This document shows positions 7,429 to 15,673 of a DNA stretch of 64,000 nt, piece after piece. The stretch is taken from positions 1 to 64,000 of the forward strand of contig NZ_VULN01000015.1 of NCBI RefSeq assembly GCF_009696675.1, given 5' to 3'. The stretch is from Acidaminococcus fermentans. GTDB taxonomy: Bacteria; Bacillota; Negativicutes; Acidaminococcales; Acidaminococcaceae. The notes beneath the pieces were generated by a model that had not been told where the DNA came from, made no database searches, and saw only the letters and a list, made by a program, of their open reading frames with translations. Both the position numbers and the translations under genes were made by a program. Positions within the stretch are counted from its first letter, which is position 1. Each line of letters starts with the position of its first letter.

Positions 7429-8473
7429 TTTGGGGAAAGACTCCTATACCATCGAAATCGCACCTCATTCCTGGACCGGATTCGGGAAAAAGATCCGGGA
7501 ACTGGCCCGGGGAAACAAGGCGGCGGTGATCACGGACCGGACGGTGGACAGCCTGTATGGAGCGGACCTGGAGCAGCAGCTCCTGGCCCAGGGGTTCCAG
7601 GTGCGCCGGGTGGTGATGGAACCGGGAGAAGACCACAAGAACCTGGACACCTACGGGAACATGGTCCGGGCCTGTGCGGATTTCGGTATGACCCGCAGCG
7701 ATTTGGTAATCACTCTGGGGGGCGGCGTGCCGGGAGACCTGGGGGGCTTTGCCGCCGCCAGCTTCCTCCGGGGGGTGGACTTCATCCAGGTGCCCACCAC
7801 CCTTCTGGCCCAGATCGACAGCAGCGTGGGAGGCAAGGTGGCGGTGGACCTGCCGGAAGGAAAGAACCTGGTAGGGGCCTTTTACCAGCCCAAAGGGGTG
7901 CTGATGGATCCGGAACTGCTCCGGAGCCTGGACCGGCGGTATCTCCACGATGGCCTGGCAGAAGTAATCAAATGTGCCGCCTTCGGGGATCCGGAGCTGT
8001 TTGCGGCCCTGGAAAATTTCTCCGGGGATGAGGACATCCTGGCCCATGCGGAAGAAATCAGCGCCGCCTGCTGCCGGATCAAGGTGAAGGTGGTGGAAGA
8101 GGACGTGCGGGACGTGGGCGCCCGGATGGTGTTGAACTTCGGCCATACCATCGGCCATGCGGTGGAGCGGTATTATCATTATGAAAAATACACCCATGGG
8201 GAAGGGGTGGCCATCGGCATGGTCCGGCTCACCCGGAACACGGAAAAAATGGGGATCACCCAGCCCGGTACCGCAGACCGGATCCGTCATCTCCTGGAAA
8301 AATACAACATTCCCACGGAAGATCCCATCAGCGATCAGCATATCCTGGAAGGGATCACCATGGACAAGAAAAAACGGGGGAACCAGATGACTCTGGTGAT
8401 CGTTCCGGAAATCGGAAAGAGCCTGCTGAAAAAGGTGGACTTTGCCGATCTGAGACCCTATGTGAAAGGATGA
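7409..8473 (+). CDS. aroB: 3-dehydroquinate synthase
   Basis: This 354-residue enzyme cyclises DAHP to 3-dehydroquinate using NAD and Zn/Co. Family motifs include GGGVPGDLGGFAAASFLRGV, QVPTTLLAQIDSSVGGKV and the metal ligands in LNFGHTIGHAVE and HGEGVAIGM. Here VPGDLGGF replaces the more usual V.GDL.GF pattern, with no loss of key residues. The start lies within the tyrA 3' end, so translation is coupled. Confidence 0.96.
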   Translation: MEKIFVDLGKDSYTIEIAPHSWTGFGKKIRELARGNKAAVITDRTVDSLYGADLEQQLLAQGFQVRRVVMEPGEDHKNLDTYGNMVRACADFGMTRSDLVITLGGGVPGDLGGFAAASFLRGVDFIQVPTTLLAQIDSSVGGKVAVDLPEGKNLVGAFYQPKGVLMDPELLRSLDRRYLHDGLAEVIKCAAFGDPELFAALENFSGDEDILAHAEEISAACCRIKVKVVEEDVRDVGARMVLNFGHTIGHAVERYYHYEKYTHGEGVAIGMVRLTRNTEKMGITQPGTADRIRHLLEKYNIPTEDPISDQHILEGITMDKKKRGNQMTLVIVPEIGKSLLKKVDFADLRPYVKG

Positions 8474-8477
8474 GACC

Positions 8478-9770
8478 ATGACCACACTGCGTATCGAACC
8501 TGGTTCTCTTTCAGGGACGCTCCGGGTGCCTTCTTCCAAAAGCATGGGGCACCGGGCCCTGATCTGTGCGGCCCTGGCAGGAGGCACCAGCCAGGTGGAA
8601 GGGGTCAGCCTCAGCCAGGATATCCTGGCCACCTGTGCCTGTCTCCGGCAGCTGGGGGCAAAAATCACTTCCCAGGAAGAAACAGGAGGACGGGCCCACT
8701 TTACCGTGGAAGGCTGCCGGCCCCATCAGACAGGGACGGTGCTGGACTGCGGGGAATCCGGGTCTACCCTCCGGTTCCTGATCCCGCTGGCTGCCCTGTG
8801 CCAGGAACCTTTTACCTTTGTGGGGGCCGGGAAGCTGGGCAGCCGTCCCCTGGAACCCTACGAAGCCATTTTCCGCCAGCAGGGGCTGGTGTTCCAAAAG
8901 GGAAGCGCTGAGGACAATTTTCCTCTGACGGTCCAGGGGCCGCTCCGTCCCGGCCCTTTTTCCCTGCCCGGAGATGTGAGCAGCCAGTTCATCAGCGGCC
9001 TGCTTTTTGCTCTGCCGCTCCTGCCGGGGGATTCCACCCTGGAAATCACCGGGAAGCTGGAAAGCCAGAGCTACATTGCCCTGACCCTTTCCGCCCTGAA
9101 GCAGTACGGCATCAGCATTGAACACCAGGACTACCGGCAGTACCGGATCCCCGGGAACCAGCAGTACCGGCCCCGGGAAGGGGCAGTGGAAGGGGATTAT
9201 TCCCAGGCCGCCTTCTGGCTTACGGCCGGGATGCTGGGCCGGACCATGACCCTATTGGGGATGGATCCGGAGTCTCTCCAGGGAGACAAGGCCATCATCC
9301 CCATTCTCCAGAAAATGGGCGGCCAGGTGGTCTTTGAAGGAGACAAACTGATCAGCCGGCCGGCGGACCCGGTGGGGACCACCATCGATGCCGCCGACTG
9401 CCCGGACATCATCCCGGTGCTGACCGTGGCCGCCGCTCTCAGCGAAGGCCATACGGAGATCATCCATGCGGAACGGCTGCGGCTGAAGGAATGTGACCGG
9501 CTGAAGGCAATGGCCACGGAACTGAACAAACTGGGCGCAAAAATTACGGAACGGCCGGACGGCCTTTCCATCGACGGGGTGGTGGAACTTACGGGAGGCA
9601 CCGTGGACTGCTGGAACGACCACCGGATCGCCATGAGCCTGGCGGTGGCCAGCATCCTGTGCCGGGAACCTCTCACTCTGGTGGGGACGGAATGTGTGGC
9701 CAAATCCTATCCGGAATTCTGGCAGGACTTTGCAGCAGCAGGAGGACAGTATGAGCAGTGTAATGGGTGA
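8478..9770 (+). CDS. aroA: 3-phosphoshikimate 1-carboxyvinyltransferase (EPSP synthase)
   Basis: This 430-residue enzyme transfers the enolpyruvyl group from PEP to shikimate 3-phosphate. Motifs include PSSKSMGHRALICAALA, DCGESGSTLRFLIPLAAL and RLRLKECDRLKAMATEL-like ERLRLKECDRLKAMA. NDHRIAMSLAVA is also present. The LDCGESGSTLRFL region indicates the class II-like lineage common in Firmicutes. The 3' end overlaps aroC by 20 bp. Confidence 0.95.
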   Translation: MTTLRIEPGSLSGTLRVPSSKSMGHRALICAALAGGTSQVEGVSLSQDILATCACLRQLGAKITSQEETGGRAHFTVEGCRPHQTGTVLDCGESGSTLRFLIPLAALCQEPFTFVGAGKLGSRPLEPYEAIFRQQGLVFQKGSAEDNFPLTVQGPLRPGPFSLPGDVSSQFISGLLFALPLLPGDSTLEITGKLESQSYIALTLSALKQYGISIEHQDYRQYRIPGNQQYRPREGAVEGDYSQAAFWLTAGMLGRTMTLLGMDPESLQGDKAIIPILQKMGGQVVFEGDKLISRPADPVGTTIDAADCPDIIPVLTVAAALSEGHTEIIHAERLRLKECDRLKAMATELNKLGAKITERPDGLSIDGVVELTGGTVDCWNDHRIAMSLAVASILCREPLTLVGTECVAKSYPEFWQDFAAAGGQYEQCNG

Positions 9771-10839
9771 ACAGATCCGGCTGACCATTTTCGGGGAATC
9801 CCACGGACCCTCCATCGGCGTGGTGATGGACGGGCTGCCGGCCGGGATCGAACTGGATCTGGAAGCCATTGAAAAGGAAATGAAACGCCGGGCACCGGGA
9901 ACCAGCAAACTGGCCACCCCCCGGAAGGAAAGTGACAGCTTTATCATTGAAAGCGGGTTCTTCAACGGGAAGACCACCGGCATGGCCCTGTGCGCCCGGA
10001 TTCCCAACAGCAACGCCCATTCCAAAGATTACAGCAAAATGAAGGAAATCATGCGGCCGGGCCATGGGGATTATGCAGGATATGTGAAATTTCACGGTTG
10101 CAACGACTACCGGGGCGGGGGCAGCTTTTCCGGACGGCTGACGGCGCCTCTGGTGTTTGCCGGGGCAGTGGCCAAGCAGCTGCTGGCCAAAGAGGGCATG
10201 TTTATCGGGGCCCATGTGGCGTCTCTGGCCGGGATCCGGGACAGAAGGTTCAATCCTCTGGGAGAAGATCCGGAAACCTTCCGGGCCCTTTCCGGAGAGA
10301 TCCTGCCGGTGCTGGATCCGGCGGTACGGGAGCCCATGGCCGCCCAGGTCACTGCTGCCCAGAAGGACAGGGATTCCGTAGGGGGCACCATTGAATGCAT
10401 GGCAGTGGGCCTGCCTGTCGGCCTGGGAGAACCCTATTTCGATTCCGTGGAAAGCCGGCTGAGCCATGCCCTCTTTTCCGTACCGGCGGTGAAGGGCATT
10501 GCCTTTGGGGATGGATTCGCCCTGGGGACCATGCGGGGCAGTGAGGCCAATGATCCCATGGCATACCGGGACGGGAAAGTGGTGTGCACCACCAACCACA
10601 ACGGGGGAGTCACCGGAGGCATCACCAACGGCATGCCCCTTTTGTTTACGGTGGTGATCAAACCCACCCCTTCCATCGGAAAGACCCAGCATACGGTGAA
10701 TGTGGTTACCGGGGAAGACACCACCCTGGAAGTTACCGGGCGCCACGATCCCTGCATCCTGCCCCGGGCGGTGCCGGTGATCGAGGCGGTGACCGCCTGG
10801 ACCCTGCTGGATCTGCAGCTTGTGGCACAGCGGAGGTAG
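9751..10839 (+). CDS. aroC: Chorismate synthase
   Basis: This 362-residue FMN-dependent enzyme converts EPSP to chorismate. It begins MSSVMGEQIRLTIFGESHGPSIG and contains RPGHGDYAGYVKFHG, DYRGGGSFSGRLTAP and NHNGGVTGGITNGMP, all family signatures. ATG 9751 has AGGAGG at 9740-9745; the longer upstream frame is part of aroA. Confidence 0.96.
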   Translation: MSSVMGEQIRLTIFGESHGPSIGVVMDGLPAGIELDLEAIEKEMKRRAPGTSKLATPRKESDSFIIESGFFNGKTTGMALCARIPNSNAHSKDYSKMKEIMRPGHGDYAGYVKFHGCNDYRGGGSFSGRLTAPLVFAGAVAKQLLAKEGMFIGAHVASLAGIRDRRFNPLGEDPETFRALSGEILPVLDPAVREPMAAQVTAAQKDRDSVGGTIECMAVGLPVGLGEPYFDSVESRLSHALFSVPAVKGIAFGDGFALGTMRGSEANDPMAYRDGKVVCTTNHNGGVTGGITNGMPLLFTVVIKPTPSIGKTQHTVNVVTGEDTTLEVTGRHDPCILPRAVPVIEAVTAWTLLDLQLVAQRR

Positions 10840-10842
10840 AGC

Positions 10843-11688
10843 ATGGGAGAACAAACCATTCCTGTGGGCTATCAGGGCGTCCCTGGGGCCTACAGCCACC
10901 TGGCCCTCCGGCAGTATTTCGCCGGACGGCCGGTGGAAGCACGGAACTATATGCTGTTTGAAGATGTAATCAACGCCGTGATGAAGGGGGAGATCCGCTA
11001 TGGGGTCCTGCCCATTGAAAATTCTTCCACCGGAGGGATCACCGAGGTGTACGACCTGGTCCGCCGGTACGGCGCCTTTATTGTAGGGGAAAAGATCGTG
11101 AAGGTGGAGCACTGCCTTCTGGCCTGGCCGGGAGCGAAACTGGAAGACATCCGGGAAGTGTATTCCCATCCCCAGGGATTTTCCCAGTGCCGGACCTTTT
11201 TCAAGGAGCATCCGGCCATGCGCCAGTTCAACTATTTCAACACCGCCAAGGCGGCGGAACTGGTGGCAGAAAAAAAGACCGGGTACATGGCGGCGGTGGC
11301 CGGGGCCCAGGCGGCGGAACAGTACGGCCTTGCCATCCTGGCCCGGGGCATCAACACCAACCAGAGCAACTACACCCGGTTCATTGTGATCAGCCGGGAG
11401 CGGGAGCTGGTGCCGGAAGCGGACAAGATCACCCTGATCGTGAGCCTGAAGCATCAGCCCGGGTCGTTGTACCGGGTGCTCTCCCATTTTGCCCGGTACC
11501 AGATCAACATGACCAACATCGAATCCCGGCCTATACCGGGAAGGCCCTGGGAATATTATTTCCATATGGACATTACCGGTCACCTGACGGACCCGGCGGT
11601 CCGTCAGGCCCTGGCTGATCTGCCGGAAGACACCACGGAATGCAAGATTTTGGGGAACTATCCTGCAGACCACGGAAAGGAGCAGTAA
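10843..11688 (+). CDS. pheA: Prephenate dehydratase with ACT domain
   Basis: This 281-residue enzyme makes phenylpyruvate from prephenate. The catalytic domain (1-180) has GYQGVPGAYSHLA, LPIENSSTGGI, SHPQGFSQC and NYTRFIVIS. A C-terminal ACT domain (about 195-270) carries KHQPGSLYRVLSHFARYQINMTNIESRP, a Phe-binding (ESRP) feedback module. There is no chorismate mutase domain, so that activity must come from another gene. The gene sits 3 bp after aroC and 4 bp before aroE. Confidence 0.95.
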   Translation: MGEQTIPVGYQGVPGAYSHLALRQYFAGRPVEARNYMLFEDVINAVMKGEIRYGVLPIENSSTGGITEVYDLVRRYGAFIVGEKIVKVEHCLLAWPGAKLEDIREVYSHPQGFSQCRTFFKEHPAMRQFNYFNTAKAAELVAEKKTGYMAAVAGAQAAEQYGLAILARGINTNQSNYTRFIVISRERELVPEADKITLIVSLKHQPGSLYRVLSHFARYQINMTNIESRPIPGRPWEYYFHMDITGHLTDPAVRQALADLPEDTTECKILGNYPADHGKEQ

Positions 11689-11692
11689 AAGG

Positions 11693-12526
11693 ATGAAATT
11701 CGGACTTTTGGGACGGGTGCTGGGGCACAGTCTGTCTCCCCAGATCCATCAGGCTATTTTCCGGGCCCTGGGGACCGGGGATACCTATGGGCTGCTGGAA
11801 CAGGAACCGGAAGAAGTCCCCTGCTTTGTCCGGGAGAACCCGGAGGGGCTCCGGGGCAGCAATGTGACTATTCCCTACAAAGAAACGGTAATCCCTTATC
11901 TGACCGCCATTGCCCCGGAAGCGGAAAAAATCGGGGCGGTGAACACCCTGTCCTTTACTCCGGACGGGGTGAAAGGGTACAATACCGATTACCTGGGCTT
12001 TGACCGGATGTTACAGGCCGCCGGCATCGGGCTGGAAGGCCGGGATGTGACGGTGCTGGGGAACGGAGGGGCCGCCAAGGCGGTCCTCCAGGTACTGGCG
12101 GACCGGAAAGCGGCCTCCATCCGGATCCTGGTCCGGGACAGGGAGAAAGCTGGTCAGGCCCTGGCTCATTTCCTGGCCCAGCGGCCGGACACCCGGTTGG
12201 AGACCTATGAGGAAGCCCTGGAGGGCAGTGAGGGAGGCCAGGTGATCATCAATACCACCCCGGTGGGCATGTATCCCAAGGTGGAGGCCAGTCCGGTACC
12301 GGCGGAATTCACCGGCCGGTTCGCCGCTGCCGTGGACATTATCTACAACCCGAAAGAAACCTGGTTCCTGGCCGATGGCCGGAAGGCGGGAGCCAAAACC
12401 TGCAACGGCCTGTACATGCTGGTGGCCCAGGCGGTGGCTTCGGAAGAAATCTGGCAGGGAAAGACCCTGGATCCGGCCCTGATCCCTGCCATCATGAAAC
12501 AACTGGAGGCAACTTTTCATGGCTAA
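11693..12526 (+). CDS. aroE: Shikimate dehydrogenase
   Basis: This 277-residue NADPH-dependent reductase acts on 3-dehydroshikimate. Substrate-site motifs are LGRVLGHSLSPQIHQAIF and GSNVTIPYKETV, with the catalytic Lys in YKE. GNGGAAKAVLQ binds the nucleotide, and NTTPVGMYP and CNGLYMLVAQA complete the fold. It overlaps aroK by 8 bp. Confidence 0.95.
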   Translation: MKFGLLGRVLGHSLSPQIHQAIFRALGTGDTYGLLEQEPEEVPCFVRENPEGLRGSNVTIPYKETVIPYLTAIAPEAEKIGAVNTLSFTPDGVKGYNTDYLGFDRMLQAAGIGLEGRDVTVLGNGGAAKAVLQVLADRKAASIRILVRDREKAGQALAHFLAQRPDTRLETYEEALEGSEGGQVIINTTPVGMYPKVEASPVPAEFTGRFAAAVDIIYNPKETWFLADGRKAGAKTCNGLYMLVAQAVASEEIWQGKTLDPALIPAIMKQLEATFHG

Positions 12527-13019
12527 TATTGTACTCATCGGCATGCCCGGCGCCGGCAAGACCACCATCGGCCGGAAACTCAGCAAGGCCCTGGGACGGC
12601 CGGTGCTGGATGCGGACGACAAGGTGGTGGAACAGACCGGACGCACCATCAAGGACCTGTTCCAGGAAGGGGAGGACGTGTTCCGCCAAGCGGAAACAGA
12701 GGCGGTGAAGACCCTGGCCGCTCTGGACGGGATTATCATTTCCTGCGGGGGAGGGGTGGTGAAGCGGCCGGAGAACATCGCTTACCTCCAGCAGAACGGG
12801 AAGATCTTCTTTTTGAACCGGGACCTGGCGGCCATTGCCGGCAGCGTGGACAAAGTGACCCGTCCTCTGCTGAATTCCGCCGAAGACCGGCTCACCCAGC
12901 TGTACAAAGAACGGCTGCCCCTCTACCTGAAATACGCCGACTACACCATCCCCGTAGACGAAGACTTCGACAAGACAACGAAGTACATCATCGAACTGGT
13001 GAGGAAGGCAGGGCTGTAA
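12519..13019 (+). CDS. aroK: Shikimate kinase
   Basis: This 166-residue kinase phosphorylates shikimate at O3. The Walker A is GMPGAGKTTIGRKLS, DADD binds shikimate, and ISCGGGVVKRPEN is the family GGG motif. RPLL in the lid region is also present. It is the last gene of the aro operon and is followed by a terminator shared with the convergent mscS-like gene. Confidence 0.95.
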   Translation: MANIVLIGMPGAGKTTIGRKLSKALGRPVLDADDKVVEQTGRTIKDLFQEGEDVFRQAETEAVKTLAALDGIIISCGGGVVKRPENIAYLQQNGKIFFLNRDLAAIAGSVDKVTRPLLNSAEDRLTQLYKERLPLYLKYADYTIPVDEDFDKTTKYIIELVRKAGL

Positions 13020-13032
13020 GACCGACCAAAAA

Positions 13033-13063
13033 GGACCAGCCGCTCAGGCGGCCGGTCCTTTTT
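13033..13063. terminator. Terminator shared by aroK and the MscS-like gene
   Basis: The stem GGACC-A-GCCG / CGGC-C-GGTCC carries A-tracts and T-tracts on the two sides. The minus-strand MscS-like stop codon lies inside the hairpin. Confidence 0.8.
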
Positions 13064-14096
13064 CAATATACACGCTTGTACTGGGAAACGCGGCGCTGGT
13101 GCCGGTTTCTTCCAGGAGCTTCATCAGTTCCAGGTTGATCCGTTCTTTGCTCTTCATGAATTTATCGTAGCTGGTGTGCCGGCAGTAGCAGACGATGCTG
13201 ATGTCCAGGCTGCTGGCTCCCATTTCCGAAAAGGCCACGGTAATCCCTTCGTCCACAATGTCCGGGTCTTCCTGGAGAAATTCCCTGATTTTCCGGACCA
13301 GTTCCTCCATCTGCTCCCGGGTGCTGTCATAGGTGACCCCCAGGGTCATTTCCAGCCGGCGCATGTGCCGGTTGGTGAAATTCTGGATGGGGGTGCTGAT
13401 AATGAGAGAATTGGGGATGTACACCAGAGCCTGGGTAAAGGTCCGCACATTGGTGCTCCGGAAGGAAATGGATTCCACGATGCCTTCCACATTGTTGCAG
13501 ATGATCCAGTCTCCCACGTGGAAGGGCTGATCCATGAGGATCACCAGACAGGCGAAAATGTTGGCCAGGGAGTCCTTGGCCGCCAGGGATACTGCCAGGC
13601 CGCCGATGGACAGCCCGGCAATGAATCCGCTGATGTTGACCCCCCAGGTGCTCAGCACGGTGGCCAGAGCAAAAAACAGGATCAGGGCATGGAAGAAGGA
13701 CGAAAACAGTCCGCTGATGGCCGGATCCAGCTTTTTGCCGGATTTGCTGAAAAAGTGGTCGAACAGGACGCTGGTGGTGGAACTGAAATTGTACAGGATC
13801 CAGTAAAAGGCAATCACCAGCAGGGAAGAAACCGTATTGGATACAAGGGCCGTCTGGGCCAGTCTCTCCCAGGGAGAATTGGCAAGGGCCGTATAGCCCC
13901 CGAAGACGGCAATGGCCATGCGCCCGGGCCGGTACACCGCGGCAGAAATGTTTTCATCTGCCGCAAAGGGCAGTTTGTCCAGGATGAACCGGATCACCCG
14001 GATGCTGACGATCCGGAAGCCGATGTAAAACAGGATGGTAACGGCCAGGATCACCAGGGCCGGTACCCAGGCCATGAAATCATTGTACAGGGTCAT
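13044..14096 (-). CDS. MscS-family mechanosensitive ion channel
   Basis: This 350-residue inner membrane protein has four or so N-terminal membrane segments. The pore-lining helix and beta domain are recognisable in GFIAGLSIGGLAVSLAAKDSLANIFACLVILMDQPFHVGDWI. A cytosolic alpha/beta end follows. It probably opens under hypo-osmotic membrane tension. AAAGGAG lies seven bases before the start. It is monocistronic and convergent with the aro operon. Confidence 0.92.
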   Translation of the reverse strand: MTLYNDFMAWVPALVILAVTILFYIGFRIVSIRVIRFILDKLPFAADENISAAVYRPGRMAIAVFGGYTALANSPWERLAQTALVSNTVSSLLVIAFYWILYNFSSTTSVLFDHFFSKSGKKLDPAISGLFSSFFHALILFFALATVLSTWGVNISGFIAGLSIGGLAVSLAAKDSLANIFACLVILMDQPFHVGDWIICNNVEGIVESISFRSTNVRTFTQALVYIPNSLIISTPIQNFTNRHMRRLEMTLGVTYDSTREQMEELVRKIREFLQEDPDIVDEGITVAFSEMGASSLDISIVCYCRHTSYDKFMKSKERINLELMKLLEETGTSAAFPSTSVYIEKGPAA

Positions 14097-14163
14097 GAAA
14101 AAGCTCCTTTTGCAGCTGTTTTGTCCTCATTGTACCATTGGGCCGGCGGCCGGTGCAAGAATA

Positions 14164-14172
14164 TGCTATAAT
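14164..14172 (+). promoter_or_regulatory. Extended -10 promoter of the glycerate kinase gene
   Basis: TGC-TATAAT, an extended -10 element without a recognisable -35 box, 37 bp before the start codon. The same TGCTATAAT occurs before tsaE (41807) and the YgjP-like gene (60145). Confidence 0.6.
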
Positions 14173-14208
14173 GAAACCAGTTCGCAATATTTTGAGGGGG
14201 AAAACACC

Positions 14209-15438
14209 ATGACATTACGTACAGATGCAGAGACCATAATGGAGGAGGCCATTAGGGCTTCGCTTCCTGATGCGGCGGTAGCAAAAGCTTTGGAACATAA
14301 GGAGTTCGGCAGGGGGAAAATCGTGGTGGTGGCCATTGGGAAGGCCGCCTGGCAGATGGCCAAAACGGCGGTGGGGATCCTGGACGAACGGATCTCCAGC
14401 GGGATCGTGATCACCAAATACGGCCACAGCAAGGGGGAACTGGCCCCTCTGGAAATCTGGGAAGCCGGCCATCCGGTGCCGGATGAGAACTCCCTGAAGG
14501 CTACCCAGCGGGCCATCGACCTGGTCAAGGATCTGACGGCGGAAGACACGGTGCTGTTTTTGATCAGCGGCGGGGGCTCGGCTCTTTTCGAAAAGCCTCT
14601 GATTTCCCTGAAGGAACTCCAGGACATTACCTCGGACCTGTTGGCCAGCGGGGCGGATATCGTATCCATGAACACGGTGCGGAAACGGCTGAGCTCTGTA
14701 AAGGGCGGGAAATTCGCCCGGCTCTGCGCTCCGGCCCAGGTGTATGCCATTGTGCTCAGCGACATCATCGGGGATCCCCTGGACATGATCGCCTCCGGGC
14801 CGGCCTATCCGGATTCCTCCACCTGTGAGGAAGCCCTGGAGGTGATCCGGAAGTTCAAAATCATGCTGCCGGCAGATGCGGAAAAGGCCCTGGGGGAAGA
14901 GACCCCCAAGACCCTGGACAATGTGGAAACGGTGATTACCGGCAGTGTGACGGAACTGGCGGCGGCAGGCCAGAAGGCGGCGGAAAAGCTGGGGTATGAG
15001 ACCTGGCTTTTGACCACCAGCCTGAACTGCCAGGCCAAGGAGGCAGGCAGCTTCCTGGCGGCTATCGGACGGCAGTACGCAGCCAGCGGAAAGAAGCTGG
15101 CGGTGCTGGCCGGGGGAGAAACGGTGGTCCATCTCCACGGCCGGGGCAAGGGAGGACGGAACCAGGAAATCGCTCTTGCCGCCGCTGACGGCATTGCCGG
15201 CCTGGACAATGTGGCGGTGTTCTCCTTTGGCAGCGACGGCACCGACGGCCCCACCGACGCCGCCGGAGGCTACGGAGACGGAACCACCAAAGCCCGGCTG
15301 GCGGAAGAAGGCATTGCCATTTCCGATGTACTGGACAAAAACGACGCCTACCATGCCCTGGAAAAAACCAAGGGTCTCCTGATCACCGGAGCCACCGGGA
15401 CCAATGTAAATGATCTGAGTGTGCTGTTGATCGGGTAA
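14209..15438 (+). CDS. Glycerate 2-kinase, MOFRL/GckA type
   Basis: This 409-residue protein of the DUF4147-MOFRL family phosphorylates D-glycerate. It has VVAIGKAAWQMA near the N-terminus, LISGGGSALFEKPL, VRKRLSSVKGGKFARL, SDIIGDPLDMIASGP and the C-terminal MOFRL domain with GRGKGGRNQEIALAAA and FGSDGTDGPTDAAGG. ATG 14209 has GAGGGGG seven bases upstream; the longer frame to 14035 is antisense to the MscS gene. It is transcribed alone. The kinase class is certain; the exact position phosphorylated is inferred from the family. Confidence 0.92.
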   Translation: MTLRTDAETIMEEAIRASLPDAAVAKALEHKEFGRGKIVVVAIGKAAWQMAKTAVGILDERISSGIVITKYGHSKGELAPLEIWEAGHPVPDENSLKATQRAIDLVKDLTAEDTVLFLISGGGSALFEKPLISLKELQDITSDLLASGADIVSMNTVRKRLSSVKGGKFARLCAPAQVYAIVLSDIIGDPLDMIASGPAYPDSSTCEEALEVIRKFKIMLPADAEKALGEETPKTLDNVETVITGSVTELAAAGQKAAEKLGYETWLLTTSLNCQAKEAGSFLAAIGRQYAASGKKLAVLAGGETVVHLHGRGKGGRNQEIALAAADGIAGLDNVAVFSFGSDGTDGPTDAAGGYGDGTTKARLAEEGIAISDVLDKNDAYHALEKTKGLLITGATGTNVNDLSVLLIG

Positions 15439-15467
15439 AGCTGTCAAAGGCATCTTTCGCCTTCAAA

Positions 15468-15527
15468 AAAATTTGCCTGCAAATTTTATCATTCGGCCAT
15501 TGACGATTGACAATTGACCATTGACAA
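15468..15527 (+). repeat. Composite dispersed repeat: palindrome + CGGCC + four TGACNRY heptads
   Basis: A perfect palindrome AAAATTTGC-CT-GCAAATTTT (15468-15487) is followed by ATTCGGCC and four consecutive 7-bp units (TGACGAT, TGACAAT, TGACCAT, TGACAAA). The palindrome recurs once more in the opposite orientation at 34993-35012, again next to the heptads. This is the most complete plus-strand copy in the window. Confidence 0.75.
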
Positions 15528-15531
15528 AAAA

Positions 15532-15562
15532 AGAGGGTGCTGCTCTGCAGCACCCTCTCTTT
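15532..15562 (+). terminator. Terminator of the glycerate kinase gene
   Basis: The stem AGAGGGTGCTGC / GCAGCACCCTCT (12 bp, loop TCT) is followed by CTTTT. It directly follows the heptad repeat. Confidence 0.85.
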
Positions 15563-15574
15563 TACACCTAAAAC

Positions 15575-15643
15575 GTAACAAAAACGGTTACTTATGTAAA
15601 ATAAAACAAAAATGTTGATAAAATAACAAAACAAGAGTATGAT
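15575..15643 (+). promoter_or_regulatory. Promoter and possible operator of the amidohydrolase operon
   Basis: TTGATA (15615-15620), 17 bp, TATGAT (15638-15643). An inverted repeat GTAAC-N7-GTTAC (15575-15591) lies 23 bp upstream of the -35 box and may bind a regulator. The region is AT-rich in contrast to the surrounding genes. Confidence 0.7.
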
Positions 15644-15673
15644 AAGTGCGTACAATAATTTTTCGTTAGGGGA

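Noticed and set aside
15494-15527. TGAC heptads as a CRISPR array or tandem minisatellite
   Set aside because: Units are 7 bp with no spacers and only two to four copies per site.
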